Part shown: positions 1-9,273 of the stretch, piece after piece | Position numbering within the stretch: the first letter of the stretch is position 1 | Layout of the letters: each line of letters starts with the position of its first letter | Translations under genes and position numbers: made by a program | Notes under the pieces: model-generated | The model's input: only the letters and a program-made list of their open reading frames with translations | The model's database searches: none | Told to the model about the DNA's origin: nothing | Assembly: GCA_017555085.1 (NCBI GenBank) | Contig: JAFZHD010000041.1 | Coordinates: 1-64,000, forward strand | Source of the DNA: Muribaculaceae bacterium | GTDB lineage: Bacteria; Bacteroidota; Bacteroidia; Bacteroidales; Muribaculaceae | Direction of reading: 5' to 3' | DNA length: 64,000 nt

Positions 1-28
1 AGATAAATTCCTGTAATCAAAACCCCGC

Positions 29-757
29 ATGAAACGATTATGCATCATCATAGCCGCACTCATGTGTGCGGCTTCTTTAATATATGGCAAGTCGGGTGCA
101 AGTTATGCCGACAAAGCGCGTCGTGCCTTTGACCAGCAAGAGTGGGCCACAGCGAGCGCCATGTATACGCTTGCAATAGACCAAGAGCCTGGCCGTGGCG
201 ACTTGTATGGCTATGCCATTGCTGCGGCTGCCATGAAGCAAGACACAATCTCGCAACTGCAATTTTTTGACCAATCAATCAACAACCATGTGTCGTTTGA
301 TTCAACTTTTGCTGCTGTGAAAAGGGTAAGTTTCAGCTTGGCGCATGATTCTATGTATGAGCAGTTTATGCTGATGGTGCAGCGCAATTACAGTTGGCTG
401 GGCCGGGCTGTTGATGCCTATTTGCTCAACTATTATGTCTATCGTCACAATGCTCCGGCCATCATTCGTTATAGCCGACAGATGCTCGCCGGGTTGCCTG
501 ATGATGTGAGGTATCTCGCCATCTTGGCCGATGCGCAGATGCAAGACTCGCAAACGGCCGAAGCGGTCGCTACCTATAATCGCATTATCGAACTCGACCC
601 CGACAATTATAACGCTCATCTGACCCTCGGCAACTACTTTGCCCTTGCGGCCGATGATGCTGATAGCCGTCAGCAAGCAGTGACACATCTGAAAAAGGCC
701 AACGCATTGCGACAAACGCCCCACACAACTGCGCTCATAAACTCTCTTGAACGCTAA
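29..757 (+). CDS. TPR-repeat protein with signal peptide
   Basis: A 242-residue protein with a hydrophobic N-terminus (about residues 1-20, ending around LIYGKSG) that reads as a signal peptide, so it is probably periplasmic. Tetratricopeptide-like helices are visible near residues 25-60 (YADKARRAFDQQEWATASAMY) and 160-230, where the segment AVATYNRIIELDPDNYNAHL is a classical TPR. TPR proteins act as protein-interaction scaffolds; the partner here is unknown. It lies about 100 bp upstream of the sirtuin gene, which has its own promoter, so they need not be co-transcribed. The start is at the window edge and upstream context is missing. Confidence 0.75.
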   Translation: MKRLCIIIAALMCAASLIYGKSGASYADKARRAFDQQEWATASAMYTLAIDQEPGRGDLYGYAIAAAAMKQDTISQLQFFDQSINNHVSFDSTFAAVKRVSFSLAHDSMYEQFMLMVQRNYSWLGRAVDAYLLNYYVYRHNAPAIIRYSRQMLAGLPDDVRYLAILADAQMQDSQTAEAVATYNRIIELDPDNYNAHLTLGNYFALAADDADSRQQAVTHLKKANALRQTPHTTALINSLER

Positions 758-776
758 ATTATTATGGGCAAACGAT

Positions 777-806
777 TTTGATTATTGAAAATTTTTGTTA
801 TCTTTG
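777..806 (+). promoter_or_regulatory. Bacteroidetes-type promoter for the sirtuin gene
   Basis: TTTG at 777-780 and TATCTTTG at 799-806 are separated by 18 bases, a full match to the Bacteroidetes -33 (TTTG/TTG) and -7 (TAnnTTTG) consensus. Transcription would start near 813, leaving a leader of about 40 nt before the start codon at 855. Confidence 0.65.
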
Positions 807-854
807 TGTATAAATCACAATAACCGAGAATTTACTAACCAACTTTTATAACTT

Positions 855-1553
855 ATGACTATGAAAAAAAGAATTGTAGTTTTGTCTGGCGCAGGTATCA
901 GTGCCGAGAGCGGAATCTCAACATTTCGTGATAGCGATGGCTTGTGGGAAAAACACGATGTGATGGAGGTGGCAAGTGCCGCCGGCTTTGCCCGCAACCC
1001 TGAGCTGGTACACCGTTTTTACAACCAACGCCGCGCCCAACTATTGGAAGTTGAACCCAATTCGGCTCACATCGGCCTTGCCGAACTCGAAAAAGACTTT
1101 GAAGTGAACATTGTTACACAAAATGTTGACAACCTTCATGAGCGTGCGGGCAGCACCAATGTGCTCCATTTGCATGGCGAATTGATGAAGGTGCGTTCGG
1201 TTACCGACGAGTCAAAGGTGTTCACACTCACCGCCGACAATATCGAAACTACCCCCGACACCGAAATCGAAGGCCACAAAGTGCGCCCCCATATCGTGTT
1301 TTTTGACGAGGCCGTGCCCAACATTCATCGCGCGGTAGAGTTGATGCGTCAAGCTGATATATGTGTGATTGTGGGCACATCGTTACAAGTGCAACCCGCT
1401 GCAAGTCTCTATCGATTTTTGCCTCGCAATGCGCCCATCTACTACATCGACTTGCGTCCCGTTGTGCCTTATGACCGCGATGTTGACCTGTTGACAATGA
1501 CGGCTACCGAAGGCGTGAAACAACTGACCGAAATACTCCAAAACATGAAATAA
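855..1553 (+). CDS. cobB: Sir2-family NAD-dependent protein deacylase
   Basis: A 232-residue sirtuin. The NAD-binding GAGISAESGI and TFRD motifs lie near residues 12-25, TQNVDNLHERAG near 95, and the catalytic histidine in LHLHGE near 110. It removes acyl groups from lysines using NAD+. The region after HGE, where many sirtuins carry a four-cysteine zinc site, has no cysteine at all, so this member probably lacks the zinc module; the usual VWFGE segment reads VFFDE. The start at 855 gives MTMKKRIVV; the ATG at 861 (MKKRIVV) is equally possible. It is monocistronic by context, with a promoter just upstream and a terminator just downstream. Confidence 0.9.
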   Translation: MTMKKRIVVLSGAGISAESGISTFRDSDGLWEKHDVMEVASAAGFARNPELVHRFYNQRRAQLLEVEPNSAHIGLAELEKDFEVNIVTQNVDNLHERAGSTNVLHLHGELMKVRSVTDESKVFTLTADNIETTPDTEIEGHKVRPHIVFFDEAVPNIHRAVELMRQADICVIVGTSLQVQPAASLYRFLPRNAPIYYIDLRPVVPYDRDVDLLTMTATEGVKQLTEILQNMK

Positions 1554-1577
1554 AAGTCAACAAAATACCCTATGCGG

Positions 1578-1613
1578 CCGCCAAGATTATATCCTCTTGG
1601 CGGTTTTGTTTTT
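1578..1613 (+). terminator. Rho-independent terminator after the sirtuin gene
   Basis: An 8-bp perfect stem CCGCCAAG/CTTGGCGG (1578-1585 with 1596-1603) is followed by a T-rich run TTTTGTTTTT. It separates the sirtuin transcript from the dcw operon. Confidence 0.8.
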
Positions 1614-1697
1614 GAAATAGGCATAATACTGATAATTAATAGGTTGTGAAAATGTTGAAAAATTTTTGAAAAAAATTAGATATTTTTTTGCGGTGAG

Positions 1698-1729
1698 TTT
1701 GCATTTCTGAATTTTAGTGAGTAATTTTA
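1698..1729 (+). promoter_or_regulatory. Possible promoter of the dcw operon
   Basis: TTTG at 1698-1701 and TAATTTTA at 1722-1729 are 20 bases apart, resembling the -33/-7 pair, although the final G of TAnnTTTG is replaced by A. No other good candidate is visible in the 137 bp between the terminator at 1613 and the rsmH start. Confidence 0.4.
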
Positions 1730-1777
1730 CAAACGAATTAATAAAGAAGAGTGATTAACCCCAAAAAACGACAAAAA

Positions 1778-2686
1778 ATGGCAGATGTAGTCTATCACGA
1801 ACCGGCATTATTGGCAGAGACAATAGCGGCAATGAAAATTGTCGATAACGGCTCTTATGTTGATGCTACATTTGGCGGTGGCGGTCACTCTCGTGCTATC
1901 GTTGAGTGTTTGTCGGCTAAGGGCCATCTTTACTCTTTTGACCAAGATGAAGATGCGGCGGCCAACGCATTTGACGACCCTAGATTTACCTTTGTTTACA
2001 GTAATTTTCGATACATAAGCAATTTCATGCGATACTATGGCGTTGACGGTGTTGACGCCGTGCTTGCCGACCTTGGCGTGTCGTTTCATCACTTTGATGA
2101 CAAAGAACGCGGCTTCTCATTCCGTTGGGACGGCGCACTTGATATGCGAATGAACCGAAAGGCCCGTCGCACAGCGGCATGGATATTGGCTAATTACAGC
2201 GAAAGTGAGTTATCTGATCTATTTTACATATACGGTGAATTGAAAAACGCACGCCGCTTGGCTGCGGCGATAGTTAAGGCACGCCAATCCGAACCTGTTG
2301 ACACGGTGGAGCGTCTCTTGGCTATCACAAAGCCTATGATTAACCCGCGCCAAGAAAAGAAAGAATTGGCGCAACTGTTTCAAGCGTTACGCATCGAGGT
2401 TAATAACGAAATCGAGGTGTTGCAATCGTTCTTGGAGCAGTCTTTGAAGGTATTGAAACCTGGTGGTCGTCTTGTGGTGATTACATATCACTCACTTGAA
2501 GACCGCTTGGTTAAAAACTTCATGAAAAGTGGCAATGTCAAGGGCAATGTCGAGAAAGACTTTTATGGCCGGGTGTTGTCGCCTTTCAAGTTGTTGACCT
2601 CAAAACCCATCGTGCCGAGTGCCGAGGAGGTTGAACGCAACCCACGCTCGCGTAGTGCCAAGTTGCGTGTGGCCGAAAAATTGTAA
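1778..2686 (+). CDS. rsmH: 16S rRNA (cytosine-1402-N4)-methyltransferase RsmH
   Basis: SAM-dependent methyltransferase (formerly MraW) that methylates C1402 of 16S rRNA at the ribosomal P site; traditionally the first enzyme gene of dcw clusters. The conserved N-terminus VVYHEPALLAE, the SAM-binding VDATFGGGGHSRAIVE and ADLGVSFHHFDDKERGFSF are all present, as is LKPGGRLVVITYHSLEDRLVKNF. A GTG at 1751 would add nine residues and is preceded by a purine-rich tract, but the ATG at 1778 gives the family-like N-terminus and is preferred. About 300 residues is the normal length. No mraZ precedes it. It heads the cell-division operon. Confidence 0.93.
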   Translation: MADVVYHEPALLAETIAAMKIVDNGSYVDATFGGGGHSRAIVECLSAKGHLYSFDQDEDAAANAFDDPRFTFVYSNFRYISNFMRYYGVDGVDAVLADLGVSFHHFDDKERGFSFRWDGALDMRMNRKARRTAAWILANYSESELSDLFYIYGELKNARRLAAAIVKARQSEPVDTVERLLAITKPMINPRQEKKELAQLFQALRIEVNNEIEVLQSFLEQSLKVLKPGGRLVVITYHSLEDRLVKNFMKSGNVKGNVEKDFYGRVLSPFKLLTSKPIVPSAEEVERNPRSRSAKLRVAEKL

Positions 2687-2712
2687 CTTTATCATATTAA
2701 TCTGAAATTGCT

Positions 2713-3084
2713 GTGGAAAAAGAGACCAAAACAAAAACCCGTAAAATGTTCAAAACCTTGAACATTTTTGCCGAGCGAGCGTTTCATGGCGAAGTGCTGT
2801 CGCTTGATTTCTTCATCAAACATTGGATTCACATTGCGTTGTTTATGGCTATGTTGGTAAACTTCATTTCGAGTAAGTATCAGTGCCAAACAAGCATGGA
2901 AGACATCAAGTTGTTGAAGCGTGACCTCGAAATCGTCGAGACTGAATGTGTGAGGGTAAAAGGCGAATACATGAGCCGCGTGAGAGAATCGTACATGGCC
3001 CATTTGGTCGATTCATTGCGATTGAACCTCAAAGTACAAGAACAACCACCATTTAAGTTGACCTACGATGAAAAAAACCAATAA
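2713..3084 (+). CDS. ftsL: FtsL-like cell division protein
   Basis: A 123-residue bitopic protein with one membrane helix (about residues 35-57, WIHIALFMAMLVNFISS) followed by a short helical, coiled-coil-prone periplasmic part. Position between rsmH and ftsI, size and topology all fit FtsL, which with FtsB and FtsQ regulates the septal peptidoglycan synthase FtsWI. Sequence identity in this family is always low, so the call rests mostly on synteny. The start used is GTG 2713; ATG 2746 is an alternative. The 3' end overlaps ftsI by 17 bp, implying translational coupling. Confidence 0.8.
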   Translation: MEKETKTKTRKMFKTLNIFAERAFHGEVLSLDFFIKHWIHIALFMAMLVNFISSKYQCQTSMEDIKLLKRDLEIVETECVRVKGEYMSRVRESYMAHLVDSLRLNLKVQEQPPFKLTYDEKNQ

Positions 3085-5143
3085 TCGCACACACATCCTT
3101 TTGCGCTACATCTTTGTGATGTTGGGCATTGCGCTGCTTGCGGGTGCTATTGCATTCAAAGTGGTGAAGACCACTGTCATCGATGCCGACAAGTGGAATG
3201 AAAAAGCCGAAAAGTATTTGTCGGGAGTGGTAACCATCGCTCCCGAGCGTGGCAACATCTTGGCCCATGACGGCAGCGTGTTGGCCACCAACTTGCGCTA
3301 TTATACCGTTCGCATCGACTATCGCAGCGAGCGATTCAAAATGGACCAATACATACGCCAACTCGACACGATTGCTGACAGTATGGCCCATTATTTTCCT
3401 ATCAAAAACAGAGCTCAATGGCTCAAACACTTGAAAGCGCCGTTAGAGCGTGAACGATTGCCCCGTGCCTACCGCTTGTTGCGCCACATCAGTTATGCCG
3501 ACTATATGCAGTTGCGCAAATTGCCGTTTTTTAACATTCCCAACCGCAACCGCAACGGTATTGTTCTCGAACCGGTTGACTTGCGCAAAAAACCTTACGG
3601 TGCAATGGCGCGCCGAAGCATAGGCAATGTAAACGAAGACTCGGCAACAGGCGAGTTTCACGGCATTTCGGGCTTGGAAAAGGCTTTGGACTCGATGTTG
3701 TATGGCACTCCGGGCATAAGCAAGAAAATCGCTTTGACCAGAAACATTGTCGATTGGGCCGATGTGAAACCAGTCAGAGGTTACGACATACTCACCACAA
3801 TCGACATCAAGATGCAGGATATTCTTGAAAACGAATTGAACAAGGTGCTTGAATTGTGCGATGCCGAGTGGGGTACAGCCATTTTGATGGATGTCAAGAC
3901 TGGCGACATCAAGGCCATTTCAAACTTGGAACTAAACAAGCGCACCGGCAACTATATTGAGGGCATGAACCGTGCCGTGTTGGGCTATGAGCCCGGCTCG
4001 GTGGTGAAAACATTGTCAATGCTCATCGCTCTTGAAGAAGGTGCTGTCAGAGATACATCGATGTATATATCAACCGGTAGTTCTTATGCATTTGCCGGCG
4101 GCCGACCCATTACCGACGCCCACGGCGTTAGCGGTATGAGGGCGAGTGAAGTGCTTGAAATGTCATCAAATATCGGTATGACCAAAATCACCGCAATCAA
4201 ATATGGCAATGACCCCGTGGGATTTAGAAACAGAGTTGCAGAAACCGGATTTTTTGAGCCCATGCACACAGGTATCGCCGGCGAAACAACGCCCCGTTAC
4301 CCCATTTTGGATGATAGCCGTCGCAGCCGCATCGCCATGTCACGCATGTGCTATGGCTACACAACCGAAATTTCGCCCATGTCAATGCTTGCGGTTTACA
4401 ACGCTATTGCCAACAACGGCAAGTATGTGCGCCCCCGCTTGGTTAAGGGGTTGTCGCGCGACGGTGTTGACTCAATCTTGCCCGTGACCTATATCCGTCC
4501 CACTATATGCTCTGAACGCAATGCCAAGATATTGCAGGCAATGCTCAAAAAAGTGGTGTGGGGCAAGCACGGTACAGGTCGCATGTTGCGTGACAAGCGA
4601 GTTCCCATTGCCGGCAAAACAGGTACATGCTATGTGATTGAAAACGGTCGCTACAACACTTCAAAACGCCGTTTGGCATTCTGCGGATTCTTCCCCGCCG
4701 ACAATCCCATGTACTCATGTGCAGTGTTGGTGTGCAACCCCCGCAAGTATCCTCGCGGTGCGGCAAGCACAAGTGGAACGGTGTTGAAAAACACGGCGCT
4801 GATGATGTACTCGCGCGGCATGCTCGACAATAGCTCGGACTACAAAGCATCGCCAGTGTCTGATTCTCCCACATCTTATGCCACACGACAAGAGTCGCAA
4901 CGCAAAAATGTGAAAAGCGAACTTGGCGTTAAGAATATGCCCCGACTAGCCACTCCCGCCAAAACCGAAACCGGAGTGCCCAATGTGTTGGGCTATGGAA
5001 TTGTTGAGGCATTGACGCTTCTTGAAGATGCCGGATATAATGTCCAAATCTCGGGCAGCGGATATGTGAAAAAGCAATCGCCCGAAGGTGGCACGCAGTT
5101 GGCCGAGGGCAGTGTAGTAAAATTAGAATTATCATCTGATTAA
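3068..5143 (+). CDS. ftsI: Septal penicillin-binding protein (FtsI/PBP3) with PASTA domain
   Basis: A 691-residue class B transpeptidase cross-linking septal peptidoglycan. It has an N-terminal membrane anchor (about residues 12-32), a PBP dimerisation domain (PERGNILAHDGSVLATN), and a transpeptidase domain with the SxxK nucleophile motif SVVK (311-314, in EPGSVVKTLS), SSN near 367 and KTGT near 516. A C-terminal PASTA domain (VPNVLGYGIVEAL onward, last 65 residues) is a feature common in Bacteroidetes homologues. It acts with FtsW, encoded downstream in the same operon, and overlaps ftsL. Confidence 0.95.
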   Translation: MKKTNNRTHILLRYIFVMLGIALLAGAIAFKVVKTTVIDADKWNEKAEKYLSGVVTIAPERGNILAHDGSVLATNLRYYTVRIDYRSERFKMDQYIRQLDTIADSMAHYFPIKNRAQWLKHLKAPLERERLPRAYRLLRHISYADYMQLRKLPFFNIPNRNRNGIVLEPVDLRKKPYGAMARRSIGNVNEDSATGEFHGISGLEKALDSMLYGTPGISKKIALTRNIVDWADVKPVRGYDILTTIDIKMQDILENELNKVLELCDAEWGTAILMDVKTGDIKAISNLELNKRTGNYIEGMNRAVLGYEPGSVVKTLSMLIALEEGAVRDTSMYISTGSSYAFAGGRPITDAHGVSGMRASEVLEMSSNIGMTKITAIKYGNDPVGFRNRVAETGFFEPMHTGIAGETTPRYPILDDSRRSRIAMSRMCYGYTTEISPMSMLAVYNAIANNGKYVRPRLVKGLSRDGVDSILPVTYIRPTICSERNAKILQAMLKKVVWGKHGTGRMLRDKRVPIAGKTGTCYVIENGRYNTSKRRLAFCGFFPADNPMYSCAVLVCNPRKYPRGAASTSGTVLKNTALMMYSRGMLDNSSDYKASPVSDSPTSYATRQESQRKNVKSELGVKNMPRLATPAKTETGVPNVLGYGIVEALTLLEDAGYNVQISGSGYVKKQSPEGGTQLAEGSVVKLELSSD

Positions 5144-5154
5144 TATCACGATAT

Positions 5155-6618
5155 ATGAAACAGTTGTCACAACTTCTTCGTTCAATAGAAACACTTGAAG
5201 TGAAAGGTGAGATAAACCGCACGGTGAGTGATGTAGTCAGCGACTCGCGCAAAGCAGGTCGCGACAACCTTTTTGTAGCCGTTAAAGGTGTAACGGTCGA
5301 CGGTCATCGCTTTATCGCCGATGTGCAGCAGCGCGGAGTTGCTGCCGTGGTGTGTGAAGACTATCCCGAGGTTATTGACGAGAATGTGACTTATGTGAAG
5401 GTTGCCAACTCGGCCGAGGCGTTGGGTTTCCTCGCATCGGAATGGTATGACAACCCCTCGCAACAACTACACCTTGTGGGTGTTACAGGCACAAACGGCA
5501 AGACCACCACTGCCACTCTCATTTATGAGATGGCGCGTTTGATGGGCCACAAAGCCGGTTTGTTGTCAACAGTGTGCAACTATGTTGACACCGTGGCTGT
5601 ACCTGCTACACAAACAACTCCCGACCAACTGACCATTAACCGTTTGTTGCGCCAAATGGTTGATGCAGGTTGCTCTTATGCAGCAATGGAGGTAAGTTCG
5701 CATGCCGCCGATCAGCACCGCATTGCCGGATTGCACTTTGAAGGAGGCGTGTTCTCAAACCTCACTCGCGACCACCTCGACTATCACGGCACTTTTGATG
5801 CCTATCTCAAAGCAAAGAAAGCGTTTTTTGATATGTTGCCCTCATCGGCATTTGCATTGACCAATCTTGACGACAAAGTGGGAGAGGTAATGCAACAAAA
5901 CACCAAGGCAGCAAAGAAAACCTACTCGTTGCGCACCCGTGCCGACTTTATGGCACAACCCATCGAAAGCCGTCTCGACGGTACTTTGATAGCGTTTAAC
6001 GGCTGCGAAATCGAGACATTGTTTACCGGCCGCTTTAATGTGTATAACCTCCTCGCAGTTTATGCGACATCAATATTGCTCGGTTGGGACAAAGAGGCCG
6101 TTGAGGTCAATATGAGCCGATTGGTTCCTGTTGCCGGCCGTTTCCAAGCCTTTCATTCGCCCCGAGGCTATGCCGCTATTGTCGATTATGCCCACACCCC
6201 CGATGCTGTGGTTAATGTGTTGAGCACAGTGCGCGATGTGATAGGCAACAACGGCAAAATCATCACAGTGGTGGGTGCAGGTGGCAATCGCGATAAGGGC
6301 AAGCGTCCCATCATGGCCCGTGAGGCTGCAATGCGTAGCGACCGTGTGATATTGACATCAGATAATCCCCGCGACGAAGAGCCCGAAGCAATCTTGGCCG
6401 ACATGGAAGCCGGACTTGATGCCGAAGGTCGTGAACGCACCCTTTGCATCGTTGACCGCAAAGAGGCAATTCGCACAGCCGCAATGCTTGCACAGCGTGG
6501 CGATGTGATTGTGATAGCCGGAAAGGGTCACGAAGACTATCAGGAAATCAAGGGAGTGAAACATCACTTTGATGACCGCGAGGTGGTGAAAGAAATTTTT
6601 GAATCTCAATCAAAATAA
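5155..6618 (+). CDS. murE: UDP-MurNAc-tripeptide synthetase MurE (meso-DAP adding)
   Basis: A 487-residue Mur ligase that adds the third stem residue to UDP-MurNAc-L-Ala-D-Glu. The ATP-binding GVTGTNGKTTTATL is near residue 110, the Mur ligase central and C-terminal domains follow, and the specificity motif DNPRDEEP is present. DNPR is the established signature for meso-diaminopimelate, so the peptidoglycan is predicted to be DAP-type. Cytoplasmic. It follows ftsI by 11 bp. Confidence 0.96.
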   Translation: MKQLSQLLRSIETLEVKGEINRTVSDVVSDSRKAGRDNLFVAVKGVTVDGHRFIADVQQRGVAAVVCEDYPEVIDENVTYVKVANSAEALGFLASEWYDNPSQQLHLVGVTGTNGKTTTATLIYEMARLMGHKAGLLSTVCNYVDTVAVPATQTTPDQLTINRLLRQMVDAGCSYAAMEVSSHAADQHRIAGLHFEGGVFSNLTRDHLDYHGTFDAYLKAKKAFFDMLPSSAFALTNLDDKVGEVMQQNTKAAKKTYSLRTRADFMAQPIESRLDGTLIAFNGCEIETLFTGRFNVYNLLAVYATSILLGWDKEAVEVNMSRLVPVAGRFQAFHSPRGYAAIVDYAHTPDAVVNVLSTVRDVIGNNGKIITVVGAGGNRDKGKRPIMAREAAMRSDRVILTSDNPRDEEPEAILADMEAGLDAEGRERTLCIVDRKEAIRTAAMLAQRGDVIVIAGKGHEDYQEIKGVKHHFDDREVVKEIFESQSK

Positions 6619-6641
6619 TAATATAAAACATTGATATAAAG

Positions 6642-7910
6642 ATGCTTTACTATTTAGCTGACATATTAGAGAAGATGGATTTTCCTGGAGCAAGGTTGAT
6701 GGACTATATCACCTTCCGCTCGGGTGCAGCACTTGTTTTGTCGTTGTTTATCGCGCTTGTGATAGGCCGCAAAATCATCAACCGCTTGCAACTTATGCAG
6801 GTGGGTGAGATTATTCGCGACCTTGACATCGAAGGTCAGCAACAGAAAAAAGGCACGCCCACAATGGGTGGTGTCATCATCATCATTTCGATTGTGATAC
6901 CATGTTTGTTGGTGGGAAATCTGTCAAATGTGTATATGATATTGCTTTTGGTGTCAACCATTTGGCTCGGCTCTATCGGTTTCCTTGACGACTATCTCAA
7001 AATCAAGCGCCAAAACAAAGACGGCTTGAAGGGCAAATTCAAAATCGTGGGCCAAGTGGGCCTCGGATTGATTGTCGGCCTCACAATGTGGCTCAGCCCC
7101 GATATCGTTATCCGCGAAAACCACGAGGTGGAAAATGCTGCCAATCAAGAGCAGGTGATTACCTATGAGAAAGAAGATATCAAATCGACTCAAACCACCA
7201 TTCCCTTTGTCAAAGACAACAACTTTGACTATGCCTATTTGACCTCATGGATGGGCAAATATGCCCAACTTGGCGGTTGGATATTGTTTATCCTTGTGGT
7301 TATAGCAGTGGTAACGGCTACATCAAACGGCGCTAACCTCACCGACGGGCTCGACGGTTTGGCGGCAGGTACATCGGCAATTATCGGGGTGGCGTTGGCA
7401 ATTATGGCCTATTTGGGCAGTAATATCGTTTACTCGTCATATCTCAACATCATGTACATTCCCGGCAGTGAAGAGTTGGTGGTGTATATGGCCGCATTTA
7501 TCGGTGCGTTGGTGGGCTTCTTGTGGTATAACGCCAATCCCGCACAAGTGTTTATGGGCGATACAGGCAGTTTGATGTTGGGCGGTATCATTGCAGTATA
7601 TGCTATCATGATTCACAAAGAATTGCTCATTCCCGTGTTGTGCGGTATCTTTATGGTTGAGGCATTGTCGGTAGTGATACAGGTATCTGTATTCAAGTTT
7701 GCAAAGAAAAAATTGAATAAACCTGATGGTTATCGCATATTAAAGATGACGCCGCTGCATCACCATTTCCAAAAGAAAGGTGACGGCTCAATCAAGGCAC
7801 TCATTCAGTTCCCCAAAACGCCTATTCCCGAAGGCCGTCTTGTTACCCGATTCTGGATTATAGGCATTTTCCTTGCGGTAATCACATTTGTTACACTCAA
7901 AATCAGATAA
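6642..7910 (+). CDS. mraY: Phospho-MurNAc-pentapeptide transferase MraY
   Basis: A 422-residue polytopic membrane enzyme making lipid I from UDP-MurNAc-pentapeptide and undecaprenyl phosphate. Family motifs include GTPTMGG, FLDDYLK (catalytic Asp pair), NLTDGLDGLAAG, FMGDTGSLMLGG and the C-terminal PLHHHFQKKG histidine motif. It is longer than the roughly 360-residue proteobacterial form because of an extra hydrophilic segment (about residues 160-195, VENAANQEQVITYEKED), which I believe is common in Bacteroidetes. The stop codon directly abuts the murD start. Confidence 0.96.
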   Translation: MLYYLADILEKMDFPGARLMDYITFRSGAALVLSLFIALVIGRKIINRLQLMQVGEIIRDLDIEGQQQKKGTPTMGGVIIIISIVIPCLLVGNLSNVYMILLLVSTIWLGSIGFLDDYLKIKRQNKDGLKGKFKIVGQVGLGLIVGLTMWLSPDIVIRENHEVENAANQEQVITYEKEDIKSTQTTIPFVKDNNFDYAYLTSWMGKYAQLGGWILFILVVIAVVTATSNGANLTDGLDGLAAGTSAIIGVALAIMAYLGSNIVYSSYLNIMYIPGSEELVVYMAAFIGALVGFLWYNANPAQVFMGDTGSLMLGGIIAVYAIMIHKELLIPVLCGIFMVEALSVVIQVSVFKFAKKKLNKPDGYRILKMTPLHHHFQKKGDGSIKALIQFPKTPIPEGRLVTRFWIIGIFLAVITFVTLKIR

Positions 7911-9257
7911 ATGAAACGATTAGTGATATTGGGCGGAGGCGAAAGTGGCGTTGGTGCCGCTATCCTCGGCAAAGTGAAAGGTATGGATGTTTTCCTGTCG
8001 GATATGGGAAGCATCTCTGCTCGTTATAAGCAAGCACTTGAAGAGCATGGCATCGAGTGGGAAGAAGGTCAGCACACCGAGGCACGCATCTTGTCAGCCG
8101 ATGAGGTTGTGAAAAGTCCCGGTATTCCGCCCACGGCTCCCATTGTGCAACGCATCGTTTCTAAAAACATACCGGTGATTTCGGAAATCGAATTTGCCGG
8201 ACGATATACCGATGCCAAGATGGTGTGTATCACTGGTAGTAACGGTAAAACAACCACTACTTTGCTCACTTATCACATTCTGAAAAACTCGGGTGTGAAT
8301 GTCGGCTTGGCCGGTAATGTGGGAAAGAGCCTTGCATGGCAGGTGGCATTTGAGCATCACGATGTGTATGTAATAGAGTTGAGCAGTTTCCAACTTGAAA
8401 ACATGTATAACTTCAAGCCCAATGTGGCTGTGATGCTTAACATCACTCCCGACCACCTTGACCGTTATGACTATGAGATGCAGAATTATGTGAACGCCAA
8501 GTTCCGCATTCTTCAAAACCTCACACCTGCCGATGCATTCATCTATTGGCAAGACGACCCCATCATCAAGGCGCAGTTGGAGCAAATCGAGACCGAAGCG
8601 CGTTTGTTTCCCTTTGCCGAAACAATGGAAGAGGGCACAAAGGCCTATATCGACGCCGAGCACGACTTGATTCTCAATGCGAGCAATGCACCCATGTCAA
8701 TGCCTCGCGCCGACTTGTCGCTCAACGGATTGCACAATCTCTACAACTCAATGGCAGCCGGTTTGTCGGCATGTTTGCTTGATGTGAAGAAAGAGGATAT
8801 TCGCCAAGCATTGTCTGACTTTGAGGGCGTTGAACACCGATTGGAATATGTAGCCACAGTCAATGGCGTTCGCTATATCAACGACTCAAAAGCCACAAAT
8901 GTGAATTCGTGTTGGTATGCTCTTGAAAGCATGCCCCAAAACACAGTGCTCATTCTCGGCGGCAAAGACAAAGGCAACGATTATAGCGAAATCGAGGCTC
9001 TTGTGAGCAAAAAAGTCAAGGCTATTGTGTGTATGGGTAAAGACAACAGCAAGTTGCTTGACTATTTTGGCGGCAAGGTGGCTGAAATTCGCGACACACA
9101 TTCGCTCGACGAGGCTGTAAAAGCATGTGTTGAAATCGCAGTTGACGGTGACACAGTGTTGTTGTCGCCCTGCTGTGCAAGTTTTGACCTTTTCAGCAGT
9201 TATGAAGACCGCGGCCGTCAATTCAAAGATGCAGTAAGAAATATGTTAAACCAATAA
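7911..9257 (+). CDS. murD: UDP-MurNAc-L-alanine--D-glutamate ligase MurD
   Basis: A 448-residue Mur ligase adding D-glutamate. N-terminal Rossmann-like LVILGGGESGVGAA binds UMP; the ATP loop ITGSNGKTTTTLL is near residue 108, then ELSSFQLE, NITPDHLDRY and the C-terminal HRLEYVATVNGVRYINDSKATN. The ATG immediately follows the mraY stop with no spacer, indicating coupled translation. Cytoplasmic step of peptidoglycan precursor synthesis. Confidence 0.96.
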   Translation: MKRLVILGGGESGVGAAILGKVKGMDVFLSDMGSISARYKQALEEHGIEWEEGQHTEARILSADEVVKSPGIPPTAPIVQRIVSKNIPVISEIEFAGRYTDAKMVCITGSNGKTTTTLLTYHILKNSGVNVGLAGNVGKSLAWQVAFEHHDVYVIELSSFQLENMYNFKPNVAVMLNITPDHLDRYDYEMQNYVNAKFRILQNLTPADAFIYWQDDPIIKAQLEQIETEARLFPFAETMEEGTKAYIDAEHDLILNASNAPMSMPRADLSLNGLHNLYNSMAAGLSACLLDVKKEDIRQALSDFEGVEHRLEYVATVNGVRYINDSKATNVNSCWYALESMPQNTVLILGGKDKGNDYSEIEALVSKKVKAIVCMGKDNSKLLDYFGGKVAEIRDTHSLDEAVKACVEIAVDGDTVLLSPCCASFDLFSSYEDRGRQFKDAVRNMLNQ

Positions 9258-9273
9258 AAATTATCACATTACT

